Assembly (NCBI GenBank): GCA_003138515.1
Contig: PLGG01000015.1
Coordinates: 1,344-65,343, forward strand
DNA length: 64,000 nucleotides
Reading direction: 5' to 3'
Origin: Acidobacteriaceae bacterium
Lineage (GTDB): Bacteria; Acidobacteriota; Terriglobia; Terriglobales; Acidobacteriaceae
Shown here piece after piece: positions 15,490 to 23,355 of this stretch. The position numbers were made by a program, and so were the translations under genes. Numbering within the stretch: the first letter of the stretch is position 1; every line of letters starts with the position of its first letter. Below the pieces are notes generated by a model. That model was not told the origin of the DNA and ran no database searches. It saw only the letters and a program-made list of their open reading frames with translations.

Positions 15490-16572
15490 CTACCGGGGGC
15501 GGGAGACGCAGACACTTTCGACGTTACCTGGCGCAGGGTTAATGAAGTACCGGCGTTGGAAATACAAAGCCAGATTCACCAGAGCAATCATCACTGGAAC
15601 CTCGACTAGAGGCCCGATCACTGCCGCGAACGCGGCGCCCGAGTTGATGCCGAAAACAGATACCGCAACCGCGATGGCCAGCTCGAAGTTATTCGAGGCG
15701 GCTGTGAATGCGAGCGTCGTCGTCTTCGAATAATCGGCCCCCAGCTTCCGCCCCATGTAGAACGACACAAGGAACATGACGACGAAGTAGATCAGTAACG
15801 GAATCGCGATCCTTAGCACGTCCAGCGGCAGACGCACTATGGTGCCGCCCTTCAGCGAGAACATCACCACGATCGTGAAGAGCAGAGCCACCAGCGTCAG
15901 CGGGCTCGCCCGCGGAACAAAGCTGCCGTCGTACCACTCACGCCCCTTGGCGCGAACCAGCACGGTGCGAGTCAGAAATCCGGCGATGAAAGGAATACCA
16001 AGATAGACGAACACGCTTCGTGCAATTTCGCCGATCGAGATCTTTACCACTGCGCCATACAATCCAAACCAGCCCGGTAGAACCGTGATGAACACCCAGC
16101 AGTAAACGGAATAAAAAAACACTTGAAAAAGCGAGTTGAACGCCACCAGTCCCGCGGCATACTGCGTGTCACCCTTCGCAAGCTCGTTCCACACGATCAC
16201 CATCGCAATACAGCGCGCCAGTCCGATCATGATGAGACCGGCCATGTACTCGGGATAGTTCCGCAGGAACACAATGGCAAGCACGAACATAAGAATCGGC
16301 CCGATCAGCCAGTTCTGCACGAGAGAAAGCCCCAGCACACGCTTATTGCGGAAGACCTCGTGCAGTTCCTCAAAGCGAACTCGCGTGAACGGCGGATACA
16401 TCATGAGGATGAGCCCCGCCGCGATTGGGATCGAAGTCGTGCCAACGCTGAAGCGATTCAGAAACGGCACCACTCCGGGGGCCAGCAAGCCCAGCGCGAC
16501 GCCGGCCGCCATGGCCCCAAAGATCCACGCGGTCAGATAGCGGTCCAGAAACGAAAGACGGCTTTTCTTCAA
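15490..16572 (-). CDS. acr3: Arsenite efflux permease Acr3
   Basis: ACR3-family (BART superfamily) antiporter that expels As(OH)3 and its anion across the inner membrane. With the TTG start at 16572, placed 7 bp after a GGAGG site in the gap behind arsC, the product is 360 residues with ten membrane segments, normal for Acr3. It opens with the family-typical [20 protein letters not shown] and contains the conserved cysteine in [18 protein letters not shown] (TM4 region). It is the last gene of arsM-arsC-acr3. The longer frame to 16668 overlaps arsC and is unlikely to be used. Confidence 0.93.
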   Translation of the reverse strand: MKKSRLSFLDRYLTAWIFGAMAAGVALGLLAPGVVPFLNRFSVGTTSIPIAAGLILMMYPPFTRVRFEELHEVFRNKRVLGLSLVQNWLIGPILMFVLAIVFLRNYPEYMAGLIMIGLARCIAMVIVWNELAKGDTQYAAGLVAFNSLFQVFFYSVYCWVFITVLPGWFGLYGAVVKISIGEIARSVFVYLGIPFIAGFLTRTVLVRAKGREWYDGSFVPRASPLTLVALLFTIVVMFSLKGGTIVRLPLDVLRIAIPLLIYFVVMFLVSFYMGRKLGADYSKTTTLAFTAASNNFELAIAVAVSVFGINSGAAFAAVIGPLVEVPVMIALVNLALYFQRRYFINPAPGNVESVCVSRPR

Positions 16573-16594
16573 CTTCGGGCCTCCACAAGGTTCG

Positions 16595-17086
16595 CTACGA
16601 GCGGCCGATGCTATCCACCTCGCGCTTGATGGCGAGTTGGTCAAGGGCACCGAGCGGCAGGGACACAAAGAGTCCGATCCTGCGGTCGAGCACGATGAAG
16701 GCGTCGCGGAACGCCCTCGCGATCTCTTCCGGCGTTCCCTTCACGGCGGCCGGATCGGGAATTCCCCAATGCGCCGTCATCGGCTGCCCCGGCCAGAATG
16801 GACAAACTTCCTTCGCCGCGTTGTCGCAGACCGTGAAGACAAAGTTCATCTTCGGCGCATCCGCGCCCGCGAATTCATCCCATGATTTGCTGCGCAGGCC
16901 CGCGGTCGGAATGTGCGCGAGCTCCAGTTGCCTCAGCGCCTCGGGCCGGACTGCGCCGGATGGATGGCTGCCCGCACTGTACGCGGTAAAGGCGCCGCCG
17001 CCCTTATGGTTCAGGATGCCTTCTGCCAGGATGGAGCGGGCCGAGTTGCCGGTGCAGAGAAACAAAACGTTGTAGTGTGCGGGCAT
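16595..17086 (-). CDS. arsC: Arsenate reductase ArsC, thioredoxin-coupled (LMW-PTPase fold)
   Basis: Reduces arsenate to arsenite for export by Acr3. The 163-residue protein carries the P-loop LCTGNSARS (about 10-18), with the nucleophilic cysteine at 11, and the second redox cysteine region [19 protein letters not shown] (about 83-101). This is the low-molecular-weight-phosphatase type that uses thioredoxin rather than glutaredoxin. It lies 7 bp after arsM and 22 bp before acr3, inside one operon controlled from the divergent arsR promoter region. Confidence 0.95.
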   Translation of the reverse strand: MPAHYNVLFLCTGNSARSILAEGILNHKGGGAFTAYSAGSHPSGAVRPEALRQLELAHIPTAGLRSKSWDEFAGADAPKMNFVFTVCDNAAKEVCPFWPGQPMTAHWGIPDPAAVKGTPEEIARAFRDAFIVLDRRIGLFVSLPLGALDQLAIKREVDSIGRS

Positions 17087-17093
17087 TCTGGAG

Positions 17094-18038
17094 TCAGCCT
17101 CTCACCGTCTCTGAAGTAGTCGAACAGCATCCTGATCCGCAGCACGGGCCCTCTGCCGATCCTTGCGGCTTGGTGGCGCGGATGAACGCGCTCATGAATT
17201 TCCCTTGCGTCTCGGCCGCGATTGCGTCCACATCCACGCCGGATCCGGTAAGAAACTGCCGCGCGTCTTCAATGTTGTAGACGCGGGTCGGCTCAATTTC
17301 CACGCTGCTGAAGCCCGCGGCTTCAAGGCGCTTCCGGTAGTCCTGTTCCTCCAAAGCGCCGGCCACGCAGCCCACCCAGAGCAGCACGCTTTGCCTCACC
17401 TGCTCAGGCACATCGCCGCGCACCACCACATCGGAGACGGCGAAGCGGCCGCCCGGCTTGAGCACGCGAAATGCTTCGCGCAGAACGCGGTCCTTGTCGG
17501 CCGAGAGGTTGATCACGCAATTCGAGATCACCACATCGACGGAGCCGCCGGCCAGCGGAATGTTTTCGATTTCGCCTTTGAGGAATTCAACATTTTCAAC
17601 ACCGGCGCGGCGCTGATTCTCGCGGGCAAGAGCCAGCATGTCGTCGGTCATGTCCAGGCCGTACGCCTTGCCGGTTGGCCCCACGCGGCGCGCGGAGAGA
17701 AGCACGTCGATTCCGCCGCCCGAACCGAGATCGAGCACCACTTCGCCCGGTTTCAATTCGATAAGCGCCGTGGGATTGCCGCAGCCCAGCGAGGCCAGAA
17801 CAGCCTTCTCGGGGAGCTGTCCCTTTTCATCGGCGCTGTAGAGATTGGTAGTGATGGGGTCGCAGCAGCGAAGCGCTAGATCGCAACATGCGGCCAGGCT
17901 TCCGTCCTGCGCAATCGCGCGCGCGGCGCTGCCGTACTTCTCTTTCACTTCCTCTTTCACCTGCCTCGGGACCAATTGACTTGCAGCTTCTTGACTTGCA
18001 GCTTCTTGACTTGCAGCTTCTTGACTTGCAGCTTCCAT
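17094..18038 (-). CDS. arsM: Arsenite S-adenosylmethionine methyltransferase ArsM
   Basis: Methylates As(III) with SAM. The SAM site [19 protein letters not shown] (about 87-105) is clear. Cysteines expected for arsenite binding appear in [12 protein letters not shown] and in [10 protein letters not shown]. The C-terminus ends in a cysteine-rich metal-binding-like tail ([10 protein letters not shown]). The start at 18038 is 6 bp after a GAGGAG site, giving 314 residues; an ATG at 18044 touches that site and is less likely. Directly after the start come four exact EAASQ repeats (residues 2-21), which are not part of the conserved fold. It is the first gene of arsM-arsC-acr3. Confidence 0.92.
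   Translation of the reverse strand: MEAASQEAASQEAASQEAASQLVPRQVKEEVKEKYGSAARAIAQDGSLAACCDLALRCCDPITTNLYSADEKGQLPEKAVLASLGCGNPTALIELKPGEVVLDLGSGGGIDVLLSARRVGPTGKAYGLDMTDDMLALARENQRRAGVENVEFLKGEIENIPLAGGSVDVVISNCVINLSADKDRVLREAFRVLKPGGRFAVSDVVVRGDVPEQVRQSVLLWVGCVAGALEEQDYRKRLEAAGFSSVEIEPTRVYNIEDARQFLTGSGVDVDAIAAETQGKFMSAFIRATKPQGSAEGPCCGSGCCSTTSETVRG
17976..18035 (-). repeat. Four perfect 15-bp tandem repeats in the 5' end of arsM
   Basis: TTGACTTGCAGCTTC (plus strand) occurs four times head to tail without a mismatch at 17976, 17991, 18006 and 18021. Because the unit is 15 bp, each copy adds EAASQ to ArsM without changing frame. Perfect identity suggests recent slippage expansion. Confidence 0.95.
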
Positions 18039-18056
18039 TTGCATCTCCTCATATAC

Positions 18057-18108
18057 GTCAATGCAAATATATGCCAGCCTGGACATATCTGTCAATGCGT
18101 ATATTATG
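18057..18108. promoter_or_regulatory. arsR promoter and candidate ArsR operator repeats
   Basis: Plus strand: TGGACA (18080-18085), 16 bp, TATTAT (18102-18107), placing the start at or next to the arsR ATG (leaderless). Two direct repeats, GTCAATGCAAATATATG at 18057 and GTCAATGCGTATATTATG at 18091, lie 34 bp apart in the arsM/arsR divergent region. They are the obvious candidates for ArsR binding and would cover both promoters. Confidence 0.5.
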
Positions 18109-18113
18109 AAACT

Positions 18114-18521
18114 ATGAACTCCCGGACCAAGCCGGCCGATCTGGCGCCCTTGTTTCGAGCGCTTGCTGACCGAACACGGCTGCGTCTGCTCAATCTGATT
18201 GCGGGGCGCGAGGTGTGTGTCTGCTATCTCGTGGAGATCCTGCGCCAGAGCCAGCCCAAGATTTCGCGCCATCTGGCCTACCTGCGCAAGGCCGGCGTGG
18301 TCGCTGCGCGGAGAGAAGGCAAGTGGATGCACTACCGCATGGAACGCCCTCGCGATGCGGCGTCTGCACTGGTGCTGGATGCTGCGCTCGAGTCCTTCAA
18401 GCTGGATCGGGAAATGCAGTCGGACCTGGCCTGCCTGAGCCGAGCCTGCTGCCGGCCTGACCGCTTCGTCTCGCTTCAGGGAGCGCCGGCGCCCATTCGC
18501 TTCGACTCAACCGCGGCCTGA
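18114..18521 (+). CDS. arsR: ArsR-family arsenic-responsive repressor
   Basis: A 135-residue winged-helix repressor of the ArsR/SmtB family. The helix LAPLFRALADRTRLRLLNLI (about 8-27) and the metal-sensing helix EVCVCYLVEIL (about 31-41), with the CxC typical of As(III) sensors, are followed by the recognition helix SQPKISRHLAYLRKAGVV. Extra C-terminal cysteines (LACLSRACC) may add ligands. It is divergent from arsM and should repress arsM-arsC-acr3 and itself until arsenite binds. The open frame extends upstream to 17976 through the arsM repeats but the ATG at 18114 fits the promoter. Confidence 0.92.
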   Translation: MNSRTKPADLAPLFRALADRTRLRLLNLIAGREVCVCYLVEILRQSQPKISRHLAYLRKAGVVAARREGKWMHYRMERPRDAASALVLDAALESFKLDREMQSDLACLSRACCRPDRFVSLQGAPAPIRFDSTAA

Positions 18522-18699
18522 TTCCCTCATCCACCAGCCCGCCCTGTCAAGTGCTTGCTCCGACTCGTTGCCCCGCATCCCCTTGATTCCACGCCAAATC
18601 TTTTTCTTCCGAAGTTTGCCGATCATTTCGGCCCTTCGGCGCATACTGAGAGCAAATCGAAATTCCACGGCTGAAAGGGCATTGGCCACTGTTTACAGT

Positions 18700-18785
18700 C
18701 CACTGCTCACTCTTTCACTCTTTCACTGCTTCACTACTTCACTGCTTCACTGCTTCACTAACCACTAATCACTAACCACTGTTCT
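18700..18785. repeat. Degenerate octamer repeats (cttcactg / ctaaccact words)
   Basis: A low-complexity tract made of ctttcactg, cttcacta and cttcactgcttcac units passes into cactaaccactaatcactaaccactgtt. The same 3' word set, cactaaccactaaccactgtt, reappears at 21111-21131 beyond the insertion sequence. No coding potential. The gap 18522-18985 holds nothing else I can support. Confidence 0.7.
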
Positions 18786-18977
18786 ACTGATCACTTATCC
18801 CGCAATGCAGCACGAAAAGTCGGAAATGCCTCGAAAAAGCGGCCGCAACCCTTTATTTATGAGGATTTTGAGGCTTAACCATTTTGGAATCAATGGTTTG
18901 CGGGCGGAGATCAAGGATACAAGTGGCTGAAAACAAACCGCTTAACCCCAAAAGGGGTGGGGGGCAGGGGGTAGGTA

Positions 18978-18985
18978 CTAAAAGG
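18978..18985. repeat. 8-bp target-site duplication, left copy
   Basis: CTAAAAGG directly abuts the left terminal inverted repeat and is repeated exactly at 21019-21026 next to the right one. Eight base pairs is the duplication size known for the IS1595 family. Confidence 0.9.
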
Positions 18986-19011
18986 CAAGATTATTCACTT
19001 GACAAAGGGTA
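18986..19011 (+). repeat. Left terminal inverted repeat of the IS1595-family element
   Basis: Starts CAAGATTATTCACTTGACAA and continues AGGGTA. Compared with the right end read inward (20993-21018) there are two mismatches in 26 positions. It contains the TTGACA that serves as -35 element of the transposase promoter. Confidence 0.9.
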
Positions 19012-19053
19012 ACGATTTCGATAACATGTTTTCATGATGATCGTTACCCCTTT
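18999..19053 (+). promoter_or_regulatory. Transposase promoter with overlapping dyad in the IS left end
   Basis: TTGACA (18999-19004), 17 bp, TAACAT (19022-19027) form a good sigma70 promoter. An inverted repeat, AAAGGGTAACGAT (19004-19016) and ATCGTTACCCcTTT (19040-19053), covers the spacer and the early transcript. It could be an operator, for example for transposase autoregulation, or form a hairpin at the mRNA 5' end. Confidence 0.55.
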
Positions 19054-19174
19054 CCTTTCTTTGGTTTCACTGACATGGTTGGACGGGGCATTTGCCGCAA
19101 ATCTCGCTTTATGCTCGCAACTAGCTTTCGGGTGGGTACGCGCTGCAAAGGCGATTTCGGTTTACGAGGTGTAG
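19034..19174 (+). CDS. Possible leader ORF (46 aa) ahead of the transposase
   Basis: An ORF beginning MMIVTPFLSLVSLTW starts at the predicted transcript 5' end and stops with TAG two bases before the transposase ATG. It could couple or limit transposase translation. It has no recognisable family, and its first codons lie in the dyad described at 18999-19053. Low confidence as a real peptide; the geometry is the reason for listing it. Confidence 0.25.
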   Translation: MMIVTPFLSLVSLTWLDGAFAANLALCSQLAFGWVRAAKAISVYEV

Positions 19175-19176
19175 GC

Positions 19177-20088
19177 ATGACACTCCCTGAAGTGAATACG
19201 ATGTTTTCGACTGCCGATAAGTGCCGCGAGTTGCTTGAGCGGCTTCGCTGGCCCGAAGGCGTGACGTGTCCGCGCTGCAAGGATCGCCGCGTGTCTCGAA
19301 TGAAGGATTACGCCCGCTTTGAGTGTGTCGGTTGCGAGTACCAATTTACGGTGATGAGCGGGACGATCTTCCATGATTCCCACCTCCCCCTGCCGATGTG
19401 GTTTCTGGCTGTTCTGCTGATCTGTGAGGCAAAGAAGGGGATGAGCGCCATGCAGTTGAAACGGACGCTCTGGGGCCAGCACAAGGGCAGCTACAAGACG
19501 GCGTGGTATCTCTGCCATCGCATCCGGGCGGCAATGGCGACGGCGGAAAAGACGATGCTCGACGGAACAGTGGAGATGGACGAGACCTACCTTGGCGGTC
19601 GCCTTAAAGGCGCTGGACACCACTGGCGGAAATACCCGGACCTCAAACAAGTTGTCGTCGGCATCAAGCAGCGCAACGGCGATCTTCGTTTTTTCCACGC
19701 TGAGGATGCGAAGCAAGGGACACTGGCGAAATACATCAAAGAGAACGTCAGCCAGGATGTCGAGGTCATCATGACCGATGAGCTTCCCGCCTATCCCGGC
19801 GCGATTGTAAAAGCAGGAATGAAGGACGTTCCGCACCGGACGGTCAACCACAGCGCTAAGGTCTATGTGGATGGCGACATTACCACGAACGGAATCGAAT
19901 CCGCCTTCTCCTTGCTCAAGCGGGGCATCCTTGGTTCGTGGCATAAAGTCTCTGCAAAACATCTTCCGGCCTACCTTGAGGAAATGACCTTCCGGTTCAA
20001 TCGCCGGGGCCGTTCCGATCTGTTTGTTGATACGCTGCGGCACATGGTCACTGCTGATCCTCTGACGTTTCAGAATCTGACGGCATAG
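19177..20088 (+). CDS. IS1595-family (ISXO2-like) transposase
   Basis: A 303-residue DDE-type transposase. An N-terminal zinc ribbon (CPRC at 31-34 and CVGC at 50-53) is followed by the ISXO2-like catalytic domain. Candidate catalytic residues are D135 in VEMDETYLGG, D201 in MTDELPAY, N238 in TTNGIES and K248 in LLKRGILG, the D-D-N-K pattern of this family. The conserved tail KHLPAYLEEMTFRFNRR is present. The ATG at 19177 follows a GAGGTG site; the frame is open upstream to 19075. Its 3' end overlaps the convergent passenger gene by 41 bp. No frameshift or stop, so it is probably functional. Confidence 0.95.
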   Translation: MTLPEVNTMFSTADKCRELLERLRWPEGVTCPRCKDRRVSRMKDYARFECVGCEYQFTVMSGTIFHDSHLPLPMWFLAVLLICEAKKGMSAMQLKRTLWGQHKGSYKTAWYLCHRIRAAMATAEKTMLDGTVEMDETYLGGRLKGAGHHWRKYPDLKQVVVGIKQRNGDLRFFHAEDAKQGTLAKYIKENVSQDVEVIMTDELPAYPGAIVKAGMKDVPHRTVNHSAKVYVDGDITTNGIESAFSLLKRGILGSWHKVSAKHLPAYLEEMTFRFNRRGRSDLFVDTLRHMVTADPLTFQNLTA

Positions 20089-20977
20089 TGTACGCCTCGG
20101 CGTGGGATGATCTCATTCTCGTGACCATATCGTGAATGTTTAAGCTGTTTTCCAAGTCATCCACTATGCCATCCGGTATCCGCGGAAGCGCTTTCCATTT
20201 TTCCTTGTATCCCGCAAGTGCTGGTTCTTTAAGAAGGGCTTGCAACTTATTCCACTCAGGATCGAGCACAAAGAGCACGGAATCTGGTCCCACGCCCTCT
20301 GCTGCTTCCGCTGTAAATTTGGCGGCTAAGACCGCGAAAATACATTCGCCAAGCCGCTTCCATTTATCGTATGGCTGACGGTCTAATGAGAATTGCGCCG
20401 CCCACGCCCCCGTACCGATGACGCCGTATCCCTGAGCATCACAAAAGGCAAGGTTCCCGGGTCCAGAGATAACAAAAATATGCGGAATAGAGTCCCGCTC
20501 AAAACCGCACATCAGTACGTTTAGACCCTGATCGAAATCCTTAACTTTTGCCTCTATCGCGTCATAGAAGTCGCGGTCAGACGCTTTCAGTGAAAGGTAT
20601 TCTTCGTATGAATTCACGTCGTAGTCAGAAAGAACTTCCGTCTCGACGAGTTTCCGACGTTCAACCTTGTAAATGCCGACGCAATATCGCGCGAAATCAA
20701 TAAAAATTTCAGGAACCGCGTCCTTTAGTCCTTCCTCAAAAGCGTAGCCCATCGCTGTTAAATCCGAAGTTTTGCCCGACAGCAAAGCCCACCAGTTTTT
20801 TCTAACGGTTTTCATCTTCCACGCTGTACCGTCGGAAGAATGAATGCCGCCCATCGTTGTCAGTCGTCTATCGAAGCAGGCGATAATCACCCTGCTCGGT
20901 TGCTTGTCATGAATCCCGGCGATACATATGGTCAAGTCTCGACCCCCCTTTGGCTGACGGTGCGGCTTAGAGGCCAT
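20048..20977 (-). CDS. Proteasome/HslV-like Ntn-hydrolase, IS passenger gene
   Basis: A 309-residue protein whose N-terminal third fits the 20S proteasome beta/HslV fold: LTICIAGI (T16 aligning with catalytic Thr1), VIIACFDRRLTT (D36, R37 as the Asp17-like site), KMKTVRKNW (K54 or K56 as Lys33-like) and ALLSGKTSDLTAMG, matching HslV AGGTADAF. The rest (about 85-309) is unfamiliar. A TTG at 20935, 7 bp after a GGGGGG site, would give Met-Thr-Ile-Cys, so methionine removal alone would expose the catalytic threonine; the ATG at 20977 also has a GGGGG site. It lies wholly inside the IS ends, convergent with the transposase. No unfoldase (HslU, ClpX, Mpa) is nearby. The role is unknown; fold assignment is by eye. 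Confidence 0.7.
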   Translation of the reverse strand: MASKPHRQPKGGRDLTICIAGIHDKQPSRVIIACFDRRLTTMGGIHSSDGTAWKMKTVRKNWWALLSGKTSDLTAMGYAFEEGLKDAVPEIFIDFARYCVGIYKVERRKLVETEVLSDYDVNSYEEYLSLKASDRDFYDAIEAKVKDFDQGLNVLMCGFERDSIPHIFVISGPGNLAFCDAQGYGVIGTGAWAAQFSLDRQPYDKWKRLGECIFAVLAAKFTAEAAEGVGPDSVLFVLDPEWNKLQALLKEPALAGYKEKWKALPRIPDGIVDDLENSLNIHDMVTRMRSSHAEAYTMPSDSETSEDQQ

Positions 20978-20992
20978 TGGACGCTTCCCCCG

Positions 20993-21018
20993 TACCCTTC
21001 GTCAAGGGAATAATCTTG
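20993..21018 (-). repeat. Right terminal inverted repeat of the IS1595-family element
   Basis: Read inward on the minus strand it begins CAAGATTATTCCCTTGACGA and continues AGGGTA, matching the left end except at two positions. The passenger gene starts 16 bp inside it, so its promoter must overlap the repeat or lie outside the element. Confidence 0.9.
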
Positions 21019-21026
21019 CTAAAAGG
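21019..21026. repeat. 8-bp target-site duplication, right copy
   Basis: Exact CTAAAAGG repeat of 18978-18985 flanking the right end of the insertion sequence. Confidence 0.9.
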
Positions 21027-21163
21027 TAAATAGACGGCACTGAACGGAAACAGGGCTGACATTTTGAACCGGCGATTTGCCTCGCGCCGTATGGTCGGGA
21101 CTGGCGGCGCCACTAACCACTAACCACTGTTTTCGGACTCACCCCGCGCGGGAGCGGCCTCTC

Positions 21164-22972
21164 TCACCCAGCGCGAGCCGCAGCCCAGCCCGGCTCCTCG
21201 CCTCTTTCCGCGTCCGATTCCATCGCCCGTAGCGAACTCCGCATCCTTTCAAACTCCGGCCGGCCCCTGAGCGGTTGCAGCCGGGGGTCGGCAAGCATTT
21301 GAAAAAACCACGGACAGCGATTCTCATTGGCAATGCGCAGTTCCTCGAGCGCGGCTTCATCCTCGTCCATCGCCACATACGTCGCCGCATCGAAGGTGTT
21401 CATCACGAAGCGCTCCCGGCTCAGCCATTGCAGCCGTTCCAGCAGCGTTCGCGCCTCTTCTTTGCGTCCCGCGCAAGCCAGCGCGTATGCATGCGCCGAC
21501 GTCGCCAGGTCGAAGTGCGCCGACCGCGACGCCAGCGCGCGCGCCAGCTCCACCGCCCGCGCGGCTTCGCCGTTGTACGCCAGAATCATCGCGCCATAAA
21601 GATGAGCTCCGTCGTGCTCGGTGAATTGCGAGATTGCTTTGCGGATTTGATCGACGCTCGCCTCGGCCTCGCCGGCCAGGTGCAGCGCCCACGCCAGCCA
21701 CGCCTGCAGCCACGGCGAGTACGGATCGGCCTGAATCGCCTCGCGCAGCAAACCCAGCGCCTCGTCGAATCGGTGCCTGCTCAAGAGGAACATCGTGCGC
21801 ACCCGCGTGATCCCCCGACCGTGCGGCAAATGATCGTGCGGCAAGTGCGACGAGCGCGCGAACGCGTCCAGAGCCGCGCGCAGATTCCGGTCCACATGAA
21901 ACCGGATCCATCCCATCGCAGGCAGCAACGTCTCCGCGTTCCCATTCGGCTCCGGAACTTGCCCCGCCGCCCGCCGCACCACGCTCGCCGCGGCCGCCGG
22001 CGACATGAAGCCGTAAAAGGCCTGACTGACGCAGAGATGCGCAAGGTCGGCGCGCGCGGCGATGAACGAGGGATCGAGATCGATGGCCCGTTGCAACCGC
22101 CCCATCGCATCCTGCATCCGGTGCCGCTCCAGAGTTTGCCACTCATGATGCGCTCGCAGATAGAGCTCGTGCGCCTCGCCATGCTGCGGCGAGGCTTCAT
22201 GCGTAGCTCCAGCCGCCGCAACGGCCGCGATGGAAAGGCTGCCGCAACGGATTCGGCTGCTCACGCGGTTCACCAGCTCCCGCTCGAGCTCGATGATCCT
22301 GCCGCGCTCGACCATCACATCTTCGATCCAAAGCTCGGCGCCGTCCGCAACCCGGATCATCTCCGCCCGCAGCCTGAGCCGCTCCGGCGTTGCATGCAGC
22401 TCCCCGCCAAGAACCAGATCCGCCTCGAGCGCCTTGCCGATCTCGTGCGGTGTCTTTCCGCGCCCCGCCAGTGTGAACACTGATTCCCGTGCCACCACCG
22501 ACGCCACCTTGTATTCCGCGGCGCTCAACTGCTCCATCGCTGCCTCGGCGATCGCCGAACCGAGATACTCGGGAACGCCGTACCCGCCGCCAAACGGCAG
22601 GATGGCAAGCCGCGGTATCGCGCCCGCTTCCCGCACGTCATCGGTCTGGATGGCCGCGCAGATACGGTATCCGCGCTTATAGACGCCCTCGATGCAATCC
22701 GCGGGTTGCAGCCGCTCCCGGAGCGAGGCAACGCACCTAGCGACGACCTCGCCCGACGCATGCTCTTCGCCCCACACGGCGCGCTTAAGCTCGATCGGGC
22801 TGACGATCTCGCCCGCCCGCATGAGCAGCAAGCGCAAAACCGCTTCCTCCTCCGTGGGCAGGTCGAGCGCCGTCTCCCCGCGCAGAAGCGTCCCATCGGC
22901 CTCGAGCCTGAAGCCCGCAAACCAATAACGAAGAGGCGGCGCGTCCGCCGGTGCCGGCAATGGACGGTTCAT
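21164..22972 (-). CDS. Winged-helix (CadC/OmpR-type) transcriptional regulator with TPR domain
   Basis: A 602-residue soluble regulator. Residues about 15-110 form an OmpR/PhoB-type winged helix (YWFAGFRLEADGTLLRG, PTEEEAVLRLLLMRAGEIVS, VYKRGYRI). This is followed by a TolB/adenylate-cyclase-like segment (LAILPFGGGYGVPEYLGSAI, about 125-240) and a TPR superhelix (about 270-580). This layout matches HilA/CadC-like one-component regulators without a transmembrane segment, common in Acidobacteriota. No target gene is adjacent: the IS lies downstream and sucD/sucC beyond the 383-base gap upstream. Start at the ATG 22972 or TTG 23005; neither has a strong ribosome site. Confidence 0.85.
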   Translation of the reverse strand: MNRPLPAPADAPPLRYWFAGFRLEADGTLLRGETALDLPTEEEAVLRLLLMRAGEIVSPIELKRAVWGEEHASGEVVARCVASLRERLQPADCIEGVYKRGYRICAAIQTDDVREAGAIPRLAILPFGGGYGVPEYLGSAIAEAAMEQLSAAEYKVASVVARESVFTLAGRGKTPHEIGKALEADLVLGGELHATPERLRLRAEMIRVADGAELWIEDVMVERGRIIELERELVNRVSSRIRCGSLSIAAVAAAGATHEASPQHGEAHELYLRAHHEWQTLERHRMQDAMGRLQRAIDLDPSFIAARADLAHLCVSQAFYGFMSPAAAASVVRRAAGQVPEPNGNAETLLPAMGWIRFHVDRNLRAALDAFARSSHLPHDHLPHGRGITRVRTMFLLSRHRFDEALGLLREAIQADPYSPWLQAWLAWALHLAGEAEASVDQIRKAISQFTEHDGAHLYGAMILAYNGEAARAVELARALASRSAHFDLATSAHAYALACAGRKEEARTLLERLQWLSRERFVMNTFDAATYVAMDEDEAALEELRIANENRCPWFFQMLADPRLQPLRGRPEFERMRSSLRAMESDAERGEEPGWAAARAG

Positions 22973-23355
22973 AGAAACCAACGCAGTTCCGTGGAATCCT
23001 CTCAAGGCGTCAGTCGGAATCGAGATCGGCCCTCCCGATCATCTCGATTTATCGCCGGCACCAGCAGCGAGGGTTCACACCGCAATCATCGGGGGAAGGC
23101 AAAACCATGACAACAAAAGGAGCTTTCATACAGCATGCAACTGGGCCGCAACCGCGGCAGCGATCAATGGTCCCAGTTAGCATGTCGATGCATCGATTAT
23201 CCACCTCGCTTGAGGCGCGAGAGCGGGTTTTGACCGACTTTTAAGGCTGAAAGTAATCCGCCGCAAGTTACTGCGCGGCGCACTATCGTGCCGCCGATGA
23301 GTCCGCCTGCCGAGCGCCGAGCTAATGGCAAAGAGCTAAAGGCTAATGGCTGTCT
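22973..23355. other. Gap without supported gene
   Basis: This 383-base stretch separates the regulator from sucD. I see no ORF with a ribosome site, no tRNA and no clear hairpin. Near 23316-23350 it contains the word repeat gctaatggcaaagagctaa followed by aggctaatggc, of the same low-complexity intergenic type seen at 1209-1356 and 18700-18785. Confidence 0.5.

Larger units (their letters stand above)
18986..21018. mobile_element. Complete IS1595-family insertion sequence with a passenger gene
   Basis: A 2033-bp element bounded by inverted terminal repeats and an 8-bp target duplication (CTAAAAGG at 18978-18985 and 21019-21026). Both ends begin CAAGATTATTC and match at 24 of 26 positions. 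It contains an intact transposase (plus strand) and a convergent second gene (minus strand) encoding an Ntn-hydrolase of the proteasome/HslV fold, entirely inside the repeats. Base composition is visibly more AT-rich than the flanks. Intact ORFs, matching ends and exact target duplication indicate a fairly recent, possibly active insertion. IS1595 relatives with passenger genes are known, but I am not aware of this type of cargo. Confidence 0.93.

Noticed and set aside
17976-18113. Extended ArsR beginning with repeated TCSFL
   Set aside because: The extension is the antisense of the arsM repeats; promoter and family alignment place the start at 18114.
21275-22483. 402-residue frame on the plus strand within the winged-helix/TPR gene
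   Set aside because: Arg/His/Gln-rich shadow translation of the minus-strand gene.
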